A DNA stretch of 64,000 bases from Bacillota bacterium. Lineage in GTDB: Bacteria; Bacillota; UBA4882; UBA8346. The DNA is taken from NCBI GenBank assembly GCA_029776205.1, contig JAKOTQ010000096.1, forward strand, positions 257,771 to 321,770. The letters are read 5' to 3'. The translations under genes were made by a program, and so were the position numbers. The notes under the pieces were generated by a model. The model saw only the letters and a program-made list of their open reading frames with translations. It was not told the origin of the DNA and did not search any database. Within the stretch, counting starts at the first letter, position 1, and the number at the start of each line of letters is the position of its first letter. Below, one piece after another: positions 7,523-16,363 of the stretch.

Positions 7523-9187
7523 ATGAAAAGAAACAATATATTTCGCAAACTGTTTCAATTAACATCAAATAAACCTGAATTTTCCCTTAATGCCGATAGT
7601 TTCAACCCGCCCCATAACCGACCGGCGGATTCCGGAGATGAAACCGGTGAATGTTTAACCACCAGTTTGGCCCATAACCGGAAAACACTGGAGTCCATCT
7701 TTGGATTACCCACCAACAAAGATGTGGTAATCCGCGATTTTACCATCACCAGTTTAAATAAGAAAGCTTTGATAATATATATAGACGGATTAAGTGACCG
7801 AAATGCTCAAAACTTCGCAGTACTCCAACCTTTAATGTTGTTAAGCCGGGGCCATCTGGAAACGAATGAACCCATCGATATAGCCTATGAACGGCTGGTT
7901 CCAGGGCAGCAAGTGGAAAAAACCAAAAAGCTCGAAGATGTAATCAACGGCATCCTGGAAGGCTCCAGCGCTTTATTGATCGATGGCTCAGCCGAAGCCA
8001 TGATCATTGAAACCAAAGGCTGGGAACACCGGGGCATTGATCGTCCCAGTAACGAACCGGTAGTTCGTGGTCCTCAAGAAGGGTTTAATGAAACCTTTCG
8101 GGCTAATACAGCCAGTGTTCGCCGTTATATTAAAGATCCGAAGCTTATCACAGAAATCATGCGGGTTGGCACACGAAGCCGAACCTTACTGGCACTTATG
8201 TATATTAAGGACATCGCCAACCCCGCACTGGTTAAAGAAGTTAAAAGACGGATTAAAAGTGTCTCGGAAACCACCGACTATATCGCCGAAACCGGCCAAT
8301 TGGAAGAGTTTATCGAAGATCATCCCCGTTCCCTGATGCCCCAAATGCTATCCACCGAACGTCCGGACCGGGTAGCCGCCCATCTCCGGGAAGGTTATGT
8401 GGCGGTCATGATGGCTAACAGTCCTTACGCACTAGTGCTTCCCACCAATTTTGCCATCTTTCTGCATGCAGCCGAGGATTACTATTTACGTTGGCCTTTT
8501 AGCAACTTCCTTCGGTTTATTCGTGCTATCTCCATCTTTATTGCCTTATTGTTACCGTCGTTCTATATTGCGGTGGTCAATTACCATCAAGAAATGATCC
8601 CTACCGATTTGATGCTAGCCATGACCGCTGCCCGGGAAGCCGTGCCCTTTCCGGCTTTAGTTGAAATTCTCTTTATGGAGTTTTCCTTTGAATTAATCCG
8701 TGAGGCTGGTGTCCGGGTCCCCAGCATTATCGGACCCACTATCGGAATTGTCGGCGCATTAATATTAGGACAGGCTGCCGTTTCTGCCTCCATTGTCAGT
8801 CCGATCCTGATCATCATTATTGCCATTACTGCGCTGGCATCCTTCGTCGTGCCCAATTATAATGCCACCTTCACCATCCGGATCCTACGGTTTCTCTTTA
8901 TTATCCTCGCCGGTTTCCTGGGATTCTTCGGAGTTTCATTTGGTGTTTTCCTAATTACCTTGCATATTGCCAACCTGAACAGTTTCGGCGTTCCCTTTTT
9001 AACTCCGATTGCTCCTTATCATCCTCAAAATAAAGACCGGGTGATCCGGCCTCGAGCTTATGACCAGCCAAAACGTCCGATTTTTTTAAGGCCTCTTGAC
9101 TGGATTCGGCAACGGGATATTTCCCGCCCTTGGGATAAACCCAGTTCATCAAGTTCGGATGAAGGAGATGACAATTATGAAGAATGA
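7523..9187 (+). CDS. gerAA: Spore germination protein, GerA family A subunit
   Basis: 554 aa. A soluble N-terminal half (to about 310) contains family-typical segments such as GFNETFRANTASVRR and ERPDRVAAHLREGYVAVM. A membrane half follows with about five hydrophobic helices, ending in the LNSFGVPFLTP signature and a basic tail. The A subunit forms, with B and C, a nutrient germinant receptor in the inner membrane of the spore. The ribosome site GGAGGT precedes the ATG. It is first in a gerA-gerB-gerC operon behind a sigma-G-like promoter. The germinant cannot be predicted. Confidence 0.95.
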   Translation: MKRNNIFRKLFQLTSNKPEFSLNADSFNPPHNRPADSGDETGECLTTSLAHNRKTLESIFGLPTNKDVVIRDFTITSLNKKALIIYIDGLSDRNAQNFAVLQPLMLLSRGHLETNEPIDIAYERLVPGQQVEKTKKLEDVINGILEGSSALLIDGSAEAMIIETKGWEHRGIDRPSNEPVVRGPQEGFNETFRANTASVRRYIKDPKLITEIMRVGTRSRTLLALMYIKDIANPALVKEVKRRIKSVSETTDYIAETGQLEEFIEDHPRSLMPQMLSTERPDRVAAHLREGYVAVMMANSPYALVLPTNFAIFLHAAEDYYLRWPFSNFLRFIRAISIFIALLLPSFYIAVVNYHQEMIPTDLMLAMTAAREAVPFPALVEILFMEFSFELIREAGVRVPSIIGPTIGIVGALILGQAAVSASIVSPILIIIIAITALASFVVPNYNATFTIRILRFLFIILAGFLGFFGVSFGVFLITLHIANLNSFGVPFLTPIAPYHPQNKDRVIRPRAYDQPKRPIFLRPLDWIRQRDISRPWDKPSSSSSDEGDDNYEE

Positions 9188-10274
9188 AATGAAGATTGGT
9201 CACCGTGAAGCCCTCACTTTACTCGTCACCCTCATGAGCGGCCAGGTTTTCTTATCAATGCCTCGAAATATGGCTCTTCTTGGCGATACCGCCGGTTGGA
9301 TGATTGTTCTTTTAGCCGGAATTTTCAGTCTCATCGGCTATTACTTTTTGGCTACACTCTTGGAAAAATATCCCGACCAAGATATCCTGCAAATCTCTCA
9401 GTTTATATGCGGAAAATTCTTAGGGACTATCATCGGCACCGTTTTTTTCCTCTTTTTCTTGACCATCTCTTCCCTGATGCTACGTCAATTTGCAGAAAGC
9501 TTCATCATTTCCATCTTGCCAAATACCCCCATCAGCGTCATCTCTCTCTTTTTTCTTTTTTTGCTGATATACGGAACATTGCAAGGCATCGAAACCTTAA
9601 CTCGTGTCGCTTGGTTTTTTGGCCCCTACTTATTGTTAGCCTTTATCATTACCATTGGTTTTTCCATGCCTTATGCTGATTTAGAACTGCTTCTTCCCAT
9701 TTTAGGCAAAGGGCCTCTTCCCATATTAAAACATTCTGCCTTACACACTTCATTGTTTTCCAATATTATTCTGCTCGGAATTATCGCTCCCAAAATCCGG
9801 GAACAAACGAAGACGTTCCGTACTGGATTATATAGTTTAATTTTAGCCATCGTCATTAACACGGTCGTTACTGCCGCCGTACTCATTACATTTAACTATA
9901 CATCAACATCCAAACTGGTTTTTCCCATATTTCAATTAACCCGTCTCATCACCCTGGGAGAGTTTATTCAACGTGTGGAAGCCATCTTTGTGTTTCTATG
10001 GTTTTTTACGGCAGCCATCTTAATGGGTGGTATGTTTTACGGCACGATCATCAGTTTCAGCCACAGTTTTGGCCTAAGCAACTATCGACCCTTAGTCTTT
10101 GCCATGGCGGTACTCATCTTCTGCATTAGCTTAATTCCGAATTCCATGACAGAAACCGTAAATTTGGATGCTTTTATCATCAGTAAATACTACCCTTTGA
10201 TCTCCTTCGGAATACCGTTATTGCTATGGATTGCCTCACGCTTTAAGAAGAAAGGAGATAACAGCAATGGGTAA
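9177..10274 (+). CDS. gerAB: Spore germination protein, GerB family (APC-type permease subunit)
   Basis: 365 aa from the ATG at 9177, which overlaps the end of gerAA by 11 nt and has GGAGAT just upstream. An in-frame extension to 9096 is not preferred. The whole chain is hydrophobic with about ten membrane helices, as expected for the endospore germination permease family, the B subunit believed to bind the germinant. It ends KKGDNSNG, and its stop overlaps the start of the truncated gerC copy that follows. Confidence 0.93.
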   Translation: MKNEMKIGHREALTLLVTLMSGQVFLSMPRNMALLGDTAGWMIVLLAGIFSLIGYYFLATLLEKYPDQDILQISQFICGKFLGTIIGTVFFLFFLTISSLMLRQFAESFIISILPNTPISVISLFFLFLLIYGTLQGIETLTRVAWFFGPYLLLAFIITIGFSMPYADLELLLPILGKGPLPILKHSALHTSLFSNIILLGIIAPKIREQTKTFRTGLYSLILAIVINTVVTAAVLITFNYTSTSKLVFPIFQLTRLITLGEFIQRVEAIFVFLWFFTAAILMGGMFYGTIISFSHSFGLSNYRPLVFAMAVLIFCISLIPNSMTETVNLDAFIISKYYPLISFGIPLLLWIASRFKKKGDNSNG

Positions 10275-10419
10275 AAAAGCATTCCTAACGATTTTACTCA
10301 CTGTTTTCGCTATCTCCGTCGGAGGCTGTTGGAATCGAAAAGAGTTAGAGAGTATGGGGCTACAGGCGTTACGGGCTGTCTCACACTTTAAGAAGAAAGG
10401 GGGTAAAACCAATGGGTAA
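10267..10419 (+). pseudogene. Truncated tandem copy of the gerC 5' end (50-codon lipoprotein-like ORF)
   Basis: This 50-codon ORF copies the start of the adjacent gerC gene: the MGKK start, a hydrophobic leader, the lipobox SVGGC and the C-W-x-R-K-E-L-E-S-M-G-L segment. It then diverges and ends in a copy of the gerB tail (HFKKKGGKTNG). The two units are offset by 145 nt (10235 onward and 10380 onward) with roughly 85-90% nucleotide identity by eye. Because 145 is not a multiple of three, the copy cannot read into the full gerC. It keeps a good ribosome site and an open frame, so a tiny lipoprotein might still be made. Most likely a non-functional relic. Confidence 0.75.
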
Positions 10420-11650
10420 AAAAACATTCCTAGCAATTTTACTCACTGTTTTCGCCATCTCCGTCGGAGGTTGCTGGGATCGAAAAGAACTGGAAAGCAT
10501 GGGGCTGGTCCAGACATTAGGATTGGACTTAGCAGAAAATAATGAAGTCATGGTCACCTGCATGATTGCTATCCCTTCCAAATTAGGTGCTACAGCTGAA
10601 GGGGGCGGCAGCGGCGAAGGCCCGGGCGTGTTATTGATCTCGATGAATGCGCCTTCCATCTATGAGGCCTTTAACCTGATGAACACCACTGTCAACCGGG
10701 AAGTTACCTTGCTTCAAAATCAGGCGCTGATTATCGGAGAGGATATAGCTAAATCCGGAATCAAACCGTGGATCGACAACCTGCTCCGTTTCCGGGATAT
10801 GCGGCGGACACTCTTAATCTTTGTCTGCAAAGGAAAGGCAGCAGATATTATGAAAATCCAACCCAAACTGGATCCCAATCCCGCTGAATATTTTCGGGAC
10901 CTGGTGATGACCTCGAAACGCACCGGGATGTTTCCCTTAACCAATCTCCACGATTTTATACGTCGTTATCAATCTTCAGCTCAAGAAAATTATGCGCCGC
11001 TCCTGATGGAATATAAACCATCGCAATCCAGTGAACCCCCGCCTCAGAGCAGCGAAAACGGCGAAAGCGGAAACGGAGAGAAACCCGAATCGGAAGAACC
11101 GACCGAAGTCCGAATTGCCGGAACAGCCGTCTTCAAATCCAATCGATTGGTTGGACACCTGGATTTATACGAAACCCAAGTATTACAGATCATTACCAAT
11201 CAATTTCAAGAAGCTTTCCTAACACTCCCCGATCCGTTACGAAAAGAAACCAAAATCACATTTCGTTTAACTAGATCGAAACCGACACGAATCAAATATA
11301 TCAAAAATGAAGTTCCCAGCTTCACCGTTGATATTTGGATGGAGGCCAGTCTGATCAGTATTGAAAGTACTATCGATTATACCACTCCCCAAATGGAAGA
11401 GTTCTTACGGCAAAAGATCGCCGCAGCACTTAGACACCGGATCGAAAAAGTAATTGAAAAGACACAGAACGACTTCCGATCCGACATCTTTGGATTTGGC
11501 CAAAAAGTGCGGCATAGCATGTTAACGACGACCGAATGGGAACGATACCGCTGGCCTGAAAAATATACCAAGTCTAAAGTCAATATCAATGTGCACGTCT
11601 TCATTCGACGAGTCGGTATTCAGTTCCAACCTCCAAAAATAGAACAATAA
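10412..11650 (+). CDS. gerAC: Spore germination lipoprotein, GerC family
   Basis: 412 aa. The signal peptide ends in the lipobox SVGGC with Cys at residue 21, then WDRKELE, the usual start of mature GerC proteins. The Ger(x)C domain fills the rest. An unusual low-complexity insert rich in Ser, Glu, Pro and Gly lies around residues 205-235 (SSEPPPQSSENGESGNGEKP). GerC subunits are lipid-anchored and needed for nutrient germinant receptor function. Start at 10412 is preceded by AAAGGGGG. The 5' end is partly duplicated immediately upstream. Confidence 0.93.
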   Translation: MGKKTFLAILLTVFAISVGGCWDRKELESMGLVQTLGLDLAENNEVMVTCMIAIPSKLGATAEGGGSGEGPGVLLISMNAPSIYEAFNLMNTTVNREVTLLQNQALIIGEDIAKSGIKPWIDNLLRFRDMRRTLLIFVCKGKAADIMKIQPKLDPNPAEYFRDLVMTSKRTGMFPLTNLHDFIRRYQSSAQENYAPLLMEYKPSQSSEPPPQSSENGESGNGEKPESEEPTEVRIAGTAVFKSNRLVGHLDLYETQVLQIITNQFQEAFLTLPDPLRKETKITFRLTRSKPTRIKYIKNEVPSFTVDIWMEASLISIESTIDYTTPQMEEFLRQKIAAALRHRIEKVIEKTQNDFRSDIFGFGQKVRHSMLTTTEWERYRWPEKYTKSKVNINVHVFIRRVGIQFQPPKIEQ

Positions 11651-11675
11651 TTAAATTAAAACGAAGTTTCTAAGC

Positions 11676-11718
11676 AATACTGCCGCTCCTAGCTCAAGTT
11701 AGAAGCGGCAGTATTTCG
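11676..11718. terminator. Convergent terminator between gerC and a small membrane-protein gene
   Basis: A strong stem, AATACTGCCGCT paired with AGCGGCAGTATT with a small mismatch toward the loop, lies in the 77-nt gap between convergent genes. T-tracts are weak on both sides. Confidence 0.6.
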
Positions 11719-11727
11719 CTGAAAATG

Positions 11728-11895
11728 TTAACCCCTAAGAAAAAGCAAATAAACTGGCAAAGCGATGATCGCTCCAACCAATACAATGACGGCTGCAAAC
11801 CCCAGATAATTTTTTTCTTTCAAAACCTCCAATCCATAAAGTACCGTATAACCCGCCACCAGCAAAACTCCAAGCATGATTAGGTACTGAGCCAA
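11728..11895 (-). CDS. Small two-helix membrane protein, function unknown
   Basis: Two hydrophobic helices joined by a short charged loop (LEVLKEKNY) and ending LLFLRG. I choose the TTG at 11895 (55 aa) because AAGGAG lies 9 nt upstream; a longer reading starts with TTG at 11943 (71 aa) but has no well-placed ribosome site. No family is recognised. It follows the terminator of the PG-binding/LysM gene, so it needs its own promoter, and it converges on gerC. Coding status rests on length, hydrophobicity and the ribosome site. Confidence 0.55.
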   Translation of the reverse strand: MAQYLIMLGVLLVAGYTVLYGLEVLKEKNYLGFAAVIVLVGAIIALPVYLLFLRG

Positions 11896-11947
11896 ATCCG
11901 GAACACTCCTTATAGAAATCATTTTTTCAATTATTTTCCCCAAGAAC

Positions 11948-11978
11948 CAAAAAATTAACCCGCCAAAAAAGGCGGGTT
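11948..11978 (-). terminator. Rho-independent terminator of the PG-binding/LysM gene
   Basis: Minus-strand stem AACCCGCC/GGCGGGTT with a six-T loop, followed by AATTTTTTGG. About 40 nt past the stop. Confidence 0.85.
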
Positions 11979-12014
11979 CGACGACTCCAGGAATACATCG
12001 CCGTCTTATGTTTA

Positions 12015-12965
12015 TTATTCAGCGTTAGGCCGACGATTTTCTAAAGGCTCCGCACGCTCTGCCAGTTCGGACAGGGGTAGATTAAAAGCCGCAGCCATCT
12101 GAATCTTTTCTTGGTGATCCGGGTCAACCCGGCCATTTTTGTGAAGGCGGCTCCCCAGAAAATGCACACAGAAATGGCCATTAAAATTATTGTCTTTAAT
12201 CGTTTGGCCCCCATGAGGCATCCCGTTGATAGAAGCTGCAATGTATTGATTCCGGATTTGAACGACAACCGGACGACGGGTCCAACTCCAACGGCCTCCA
12301 TAAATACTCAACATAACTTGGGTATCCCGTGCGGTCAACGGCTCAGCATCCGAATGATAATGACCCCCATGCCGTCGGACTTGAAAGGCACGGCCTGTAC
12401 GAAGGTCAATAATCCGAACGATCTCTCCGCGTCCCCACAACCGTTGAACAATCTCCCATGGAACCGCCTGAATTTCACCAAGACGTCCCCGGGAAGCCAC
12501 CGGAGCATTCTCTCTGGACACTGCAATTTGCAATTGCTGCCCAACAGCAACCTCTTCTTCGGAGAGGCTATTAGCAGCCATCAGTTCAGCCGGTGATATA
12601 CGGTACTTGGCTGCAATATCGGCCAATGTTTCCCCCGGCGCTACGATATGAGCAATCATTTTCGGTTTTTCTTGAATCGCTGTCTTCAACGTTTGCAATG
12701 TAACCGGGCCGATCTTGCCGTCAACTTTCAATCCATGTTCAGCTTGGAACCGTTTTACTGCTTCTTCAGTTACTTTCCCATAATATCCGGTCGGAGCTAT
12801 GCTCAAATATTTCAACTCATAAAGATAACTCTGAACCTCCCGCACCGGTTCTCCGCGGGAACCCAATTGCAACAACTGAAGAGCCCATACTGTTGAAAAG
12901 GCAGATCCTAAAGTTAAAAAGGAATAAAAAAGGATCCAGCTCCGCCATTTGCTTTTTTGCATCAT
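12015..12965 (-). CDS. Secreted cell-wall protein with PG_binding_1, LysM and a C-terminal catalytic-like domain
   Basis: 316 aa. Signal peptide (about 1-29), then a PG_binding_1 domain (about 32-92; LGSRGEPVREVQ, VDGKIGPVTLQTL), then a LysM domain (about 103-150; VAPGETLADIAAKYRIS). A C-terminal domain (about 165-300) contains GHFCVHFLGSRLH with conserved-looking His and Cys and a DPDHQEKI segment. The HFC segment resembles, but is not, the classical HGCVR-type active site of YkuD L,D-transpeptidases, so the catalytic role is open. Likely acts on peptidoglycan outside the cell, possibly in cortex processing. It has its own terminator; ATG at 12965 or 12962 follows AAGGACGG. Confidence 0.8.
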   Translation of the reverse strand: MMQKSKWRSWILFYSFLTLGSAFSTVWALQLLQLGSRGEPVREVQSYLYELKYLSIAPTGYYGKVTEEAVKRFQAEHGLKVDGKIGPVTLQTLKTAIQEKPKMIAHIVAPGETLADIAAKYRISPAELMAANSLSEEEVAVGQQLQIAVSRENAPVASRGRLGEIQAVPWEIVQRLWGRGEIVRIIDLRTGRAFQVRRHGGHYHSDAEPLTARDTQVMLSIYGGRWSWTRRPVVVQIRNQYIAASINGMPHGGQTIKDNNFNGHFCVHFLGSRLHKNGRVDPDHQEKIQMAAAFNLPLSELAERAEPLENRRPNAE

Positions 12966-13065
12966 CGCTCTGCCGTCCTTTCAATATTACATTTTTGTTA
13001 ATTTCTTGATTAAATCGCCAAATCCTTCAGACATTCACAACTTTAGTTATTTTTAGAAAAAACGC

Positions 13066-14250
13066 CTAATAAAGACGTTCAAAGCTTTCGTTTAATTTTT
13101 CAGTTTTTTTCGAAAATAAACTCTTGAAAAAATCCCGGATCCAACGCCATCCCTTCACCAAAAAATTGGCCTCCTCAACATTTTCAGCCGCATAAACCGG
13201 GGCTTGACCAATGATTTTACCTTCCAACACAGCGCTGACTGTCCCAATTCGGGCACCGGATTTAATTGGAAGTTTAATATTTTTATCCGGAGTAATTCGG
13301 GTAGTCACCACCAATTCCTTGCCCCGTTCCACCACTACGCCAAAATCGGAACGGAGTTGAACCGAAACCTGTTCCTGCTTAGCTCCTTTTATGTATACTC
13401 GTCCAATCACTTTTTTAGACTCAAAAACCGGTTTCCATTGGAAATTACGAAAACCATAATCCAATAACCTTTTGGTCTGAGCAACCCGGGCTGCATCGCT
13501 TTCCGCTCCCAATATCACGCTCAACAGCCGGAAATCCCCTTTTTTTGCAGTTGCCGCTAAACAATACTTAGCTTCAGAAGTATGTCCAGTTTTCAAACCA
13601 TCGGCACCACGATACACCCGGATTAGTTCATTGGTATTGCGAAGGATGAACTTTCCGTCCCGGAGGCTGTCCATCCAGATGGAAGTGAATTTCAGCACTT
13701 CCGGGTACTTTAACAGTTCTCTCGAGATGACGGCTAAGTCATAAGCACTGCTGTAATGTTCCGGATCCGGCAACCCGGTTTCATTGGCAAAATGCGTATT
13801 TTTCAATTTGAGCTTTTGGGCTCGATTATTCATAGCTTCAACAAAATCGATATCCGATCCGTAAAGATGTTCGGCAATGGCTGTGCTGGCGTCATTGGCC
13901 GAAACGACAGCGATCGCTTTAAACATCTCCCGTAGTGTCATTTCTTCGCCTTCTTTAAGATAAATCTGAGAACCGCCCATACCTGCCGCTGCTTTCGAAG
14001 TTACAATCTTTTCATCCCATCCAATCCGGCCGGATTCTACAGCTTCCATAATCAATAACATGGTCATCACTTTGGTTACACTGGCCGGCGGCAAACGCTG
14101 ATGTTCATTTTGTGCATAGAGGATTTTACCCGACACCGGATCCATCAAGATGGCCGCCTTAGCCTCAATCGAAAACGCCCACACCGGCCGGATACTTCCC
14201 ATGAACCCAACACTGAAGATCATCAGAAGCCATCCAATCTTTTTTACCAA
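13066..14250 (-). CDS. dacF: D-alanyl-D-alanine carboxypeptidase, DacF-like (sporulation)
   Basis: 394 aa with an N-terminal signal peptide ending near WAFS (residue 27). Family S11 motifs: SVTK at 57-60, SAN at 117-119 and KTG at 220-222. A PBP5-type C-terminal domain (about 265-360) and an amphipathic, basic C-terminal tail suited to membrane attachment follow. The start is a TTG with GGAGG eight nt upstream. The DacF assignment comes mainly from a sigma-F/G-like promoter just upstream; Bacillus dacF is forespore-expressed and controls cortex cross-linking. Unlike in Bacillus, no spoIIA genes follow. Confidence 0.88.
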   Translation of the reverse strand: MVKKIGWLLMIFSVGFMGSIRPVWAFSIEAKAAILMDPVSGKILYAQNEHQRLPPASVTKVMTMLLIMEAVESGRIGWDEKIVTSKAAAGMGGSQIYLKEGEEMTLREMFKAIAVVSANDASTAIAEHLYGSDIDFVEAMNNRAQKLKLKNTHFANETGLPDPEHYSSAYDLAVISRELLKYPEVLKFTSIWMDSLRDGKFILRNTNELIRVYRGADGLKTGHTSEAKYCLAATAKKGDFRLLSVILGAESDAARVAQTKRLLDYGFRNFQWKPVFESKKVIGRVYIKGAKQEQVSVQLRSDFGVVVERGKELVVTTRITPDKNIKLPIKSGARIGTVSAVLEGKIIGQAPVYAAENVEEANFLVKGWRWIRDFFKSLFSKKTEKLNESFERLY

Positions 14251-14290
14251 TCAAGACGCCTCCTACAAAGAATTTTCCACGGGATTATCT

Positions 14291-14320
14291 AAGTTTTCCC
14301 AAAAAGTTGGGAAAATATGA
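14291..14320 (-). promoter_or_regulatory. Sigma-F/sigma-G-like promoter of dacF
   Basis: On the minus strand, TCATA (14316-14320) and GGGAAAACTT (14291-14300) are separated by 15 nt, close to the sigma-F pattern GYATA-N15-GGNNANAMTR with one mismatch in each box. The -10 lies 41 nt from the TTG start. The same bases form a hairpin (GTTTTCCCAA/TTGGGAAAAT), an alternative explanation. Confidence 0.45.
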
Positions 14321-14400
14321 ACTGTTCGCGGCCAAACCCTTTTGAAGATCGAAAATTAAAATTTAGGAATTATTAAGAATGGTTTAAAAAAACCTAGGGT

Positions 14401-14445
14401 TGTTAATATATTGTTAAGAAACAAGTTGCACCGTCAATGGTATGA
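14401..14445 (+). promoter_or_regulatory. PhoP-box-like promoter of the DUF47-pit pair
   Basis: Two TGTTAA hexamers (14401-14406 and 14412-14417) are exactly 11 nt apart. On the opposite strand they read TTAACA-N5-TTAACA, the direct-repeat layout of Gram-positive PhoP boxes. A -10-like TATGAT follows at 14440-14445 with no good -35, as expected for an activator-dependent promoter. The boxes are on the non-coding strand, which weakens the case somewhat. Confidence 0.5.
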
Positions 14446-14511
14446 TTTATCCTGTGGGCATCTGTTTATATGTTACTAACTCTTATACTTATGGAAAAGG
14501 CAGGGAAAAGT

Positions 14512-15132
14512 ATGAAAATGGGTAAAAAGGAACCTTCATTCTTTGACTTATTTGTAGAAACCGCTCAAGCCACCTGTTCTGCTGCCCAAAAATTGGAGCA
14601 ATTAACCGACAATTTCACGGACATCCTCAGTCAAGTTCGCGAAATCGAAGACATGGAACATGAGTGTGACAACCAAGTCCATAAAATCCTCAACCAGCTC
14701 AATAAATCCTTCATCACTCCCATCGATCGCGAGGATATTTTCTTAATTGCCAAAGAAATTGATAATATCACCGATTCGATCGAGTCCACTGCTCATCGGT
14801 TCAGTATGTTGAACGTCACTTCGATCCGGGAGGAAGCCAAAGTCCTGGTCAAAATGATTGTACAAGCTACCATCGAACTTGAAAAACTCATGAATGAGTT
14901 GCGGAGCATGAAAGCCACTCCCACATTGAAAGAGAAGATTATCGAAGTCAATCGGATTGAAGATGAAGGGGACGTCATCTTCCGGAAAGCGATCAGTGAT
15001 TTATTCGCCTCCGAGCCCAACCCTCTCGAGGTTATCAAATGGAAAGAGATCTTCGAATACCTGGAAAATACTTTGGACGCCTGCGAAGATGTAGCCAATA
15101 TCGTCGAGGGCATTATCACGAAACATTCATAA
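14512..15132 (+). CDS. DUF47/PhoU-like accessory protein of a Pit phosphate transporter
   Basis: 206 aa from the ATG at 14512, preceded by AGGGA; two in-frame ATGs upstream (14470, 14491) are possible but less typical for the family. The all-helical DUF47 fold is evident from heptad-like, acid-rich segments such as IEDMEHECDNQVHKIL and VNRIEDEGDVIFRKAI, which carry the E/DxxxD-type metal-binding residues shared with PhoU. The protein is cytosolic and probably modulates the Pit transporter encoded 14 nt downstream. A PhoP-like box lies upstream. Confidence 0.9.
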   Translation: MKMGKKEPSFFDLFVETAQATCSAAQKLEQLTDNFTDILSQVREIEDMEHECDNQVHKILNQLNKSFITPIDREDIFLIAKEIDNITDSIESTAHRFSMLNVTSIREEAKVLVKMIVQATIELEKLMNELRSMKATPTLKEKIIEVNRIEDEGDVIFRKAISDLFASEPNPLEVIKWKEIFEYLENTLDACEDVANIVEGIITKHS

Positions 15133-15145
15133 ACGGAGGAATATT

Positions 15146-16132
15146 ATGCTCGGAATCGGCCTGATAACTGTCTTAGTTCTGATTTTAGCTTCCGAATACA
15201 TAAACGGTTGGACAGACTCTCCTAATTCCATTGCAACGGTCGTATCCACCCGGGTTTTGACACCCAAAACAGCTGTTATCATGGCTACCATCTGTAACAC
15301 TATCGGCGCTTTCTTCGGTGCGGAGGTTGCCAAAACCATCGGTACCGGCATCGTTAAGCCGGAAGCCATCAACCTGGTGACCGTCGGCGCAGCCATGGTC
15401 GGTATTGTGGTCTGGTCGATCATCGCTTGGTATTTTGGTCTGCCCACCAGCGAAAGCCATGCATTGGTTGCCGGATTGACCGGTGCCGGACTAGCCACAG
15501 CCGGGCCCTCGGTTCTGTTATGGTCCGGATGGGTTAAAGTGTTCACGGGCTTGGCCTTCTCCACCATACTTGGTTTTGTCGGCGGCTGGCTCATCGCCTG
15601 GCTGATCCGGAAGTTATGTGTAAGAATGTCCCGCCATGTCGGGCAAAAACTCTTCGCTTGGCTCCAAATCATCTCTGCCGGTGCAATGGCCTTAAGCCAC
15701 GGCAGTAATGACGGCCAAAAATTTATCGGTATGTTTACTCTGGCACTGGTTTTAGGTGGAGCCATACCGGAATTTCATGTTCATCCCCTAACTATTATCA
15801 TCTGTTCTGTTATTATGGGCCTCGGAACATCTACCGGCGGTTGGAAGATCATCAAAACCATGGGGCAAAAAATGGTAAAAATCGAACCTTACCAAGGTTT
15901 TGCCGCCCAAACGTCAGCTGCAGGATCCATCTTGCTCGCATCCGGTCTTGGAGTTCCTCTAAGTACTACTCATACTATCAACACCTCTTTAATGGGAGTA
16001 AGTGCAGCCAACCGGATTTCTTCAATTCGTTGGCCCGTGGTCGGTGAATTGGTGACTGCCTGGATATTAACCTTTCCTATCTGCGGCCTCATCGGTTATC
16101 TGATGGCTTTGCTATTCCAATTCATCTTCTAA
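15146..16132 (+). CDS. pit: PiT-family low-affinity inorganic phosphate transporter
   Basis: 328 aa, about ten membrane helices. Both inverted PiT signature regions are visible: GWTDSPNSIATVVSTRVL near the N-terminus and SHGSNDGQKFIG in the second half. The transporter moves metal-phosphate complexes with H+ or Na+ across the cytoplasmic membrane. GGAGGA lies 8 nt before the ATG, and the gene is the second of a two-gene operon with DUF47, the usual arrangement. In this family the first motif commonly reads GANDxxN; here it is DSPNS, so the subfamily is somewhat divergent. Confidence 0.92.
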   Translation: MLGIGLITVLVLILASEYINGWTDSPNSIATVVSTRVLTPKTAVIMATICNTIGAFFGAEVAKTIGTGIVKPEAINLVTVGAAMVGIVVWSIIAWYFGLPTSESHALVAGLTGAGLATAGPSVLLWSGWVKVFTGLAFSTILGFVGGWLIAWLIRKLCVRMSRHVGQKLFAWLQIISAGAMALSHGSNDGQKFIGMFTLALVLGGAIPEFHVHPLTIIICSVIMGLGTSTGGWKIIKTMGQKMVKIEPYQGFAAQTSAAGSILLASGLGVPLSTTHTINTSLMGVSAANRISSIRWPVVGELVTAWILTFPICGLIGYLMALLFQFIF

Positions 16133-16363
16133 TCCTCCCGTATAACCAATGATTCAATGGGCGGCTCGGATATTTCCGGCCGTTTTCTTTATTTACCCCC
16201 ACAACCCATTTCCCGCTCATGAATACAATCGTGCATCAGGTTCGACAGAGAGTTACGATCATGACCATTCACCCAGGTGAAACGTTGACTCCATCCTCTC
16301 AATATGTTATATTTTTCGTGTCCGAATATTTTGTATGCGAACTATTAACGAGAAGGTGACGCT

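Noticed and set aside
10231-10419. A 62-codon gene starting at 10231
   Set aside because: That start lies inside gerB in another frame with no ribosome site; the copy of the gerC start at 10267 is the meaningful one.
14291-14320. Rho-independent terminator upstream of dacF
   Set aside because: The hairpin lies upstream of both divergent genes, where there is no transcript to terminate, and it coincides with a better-fitting sporulation promoter.
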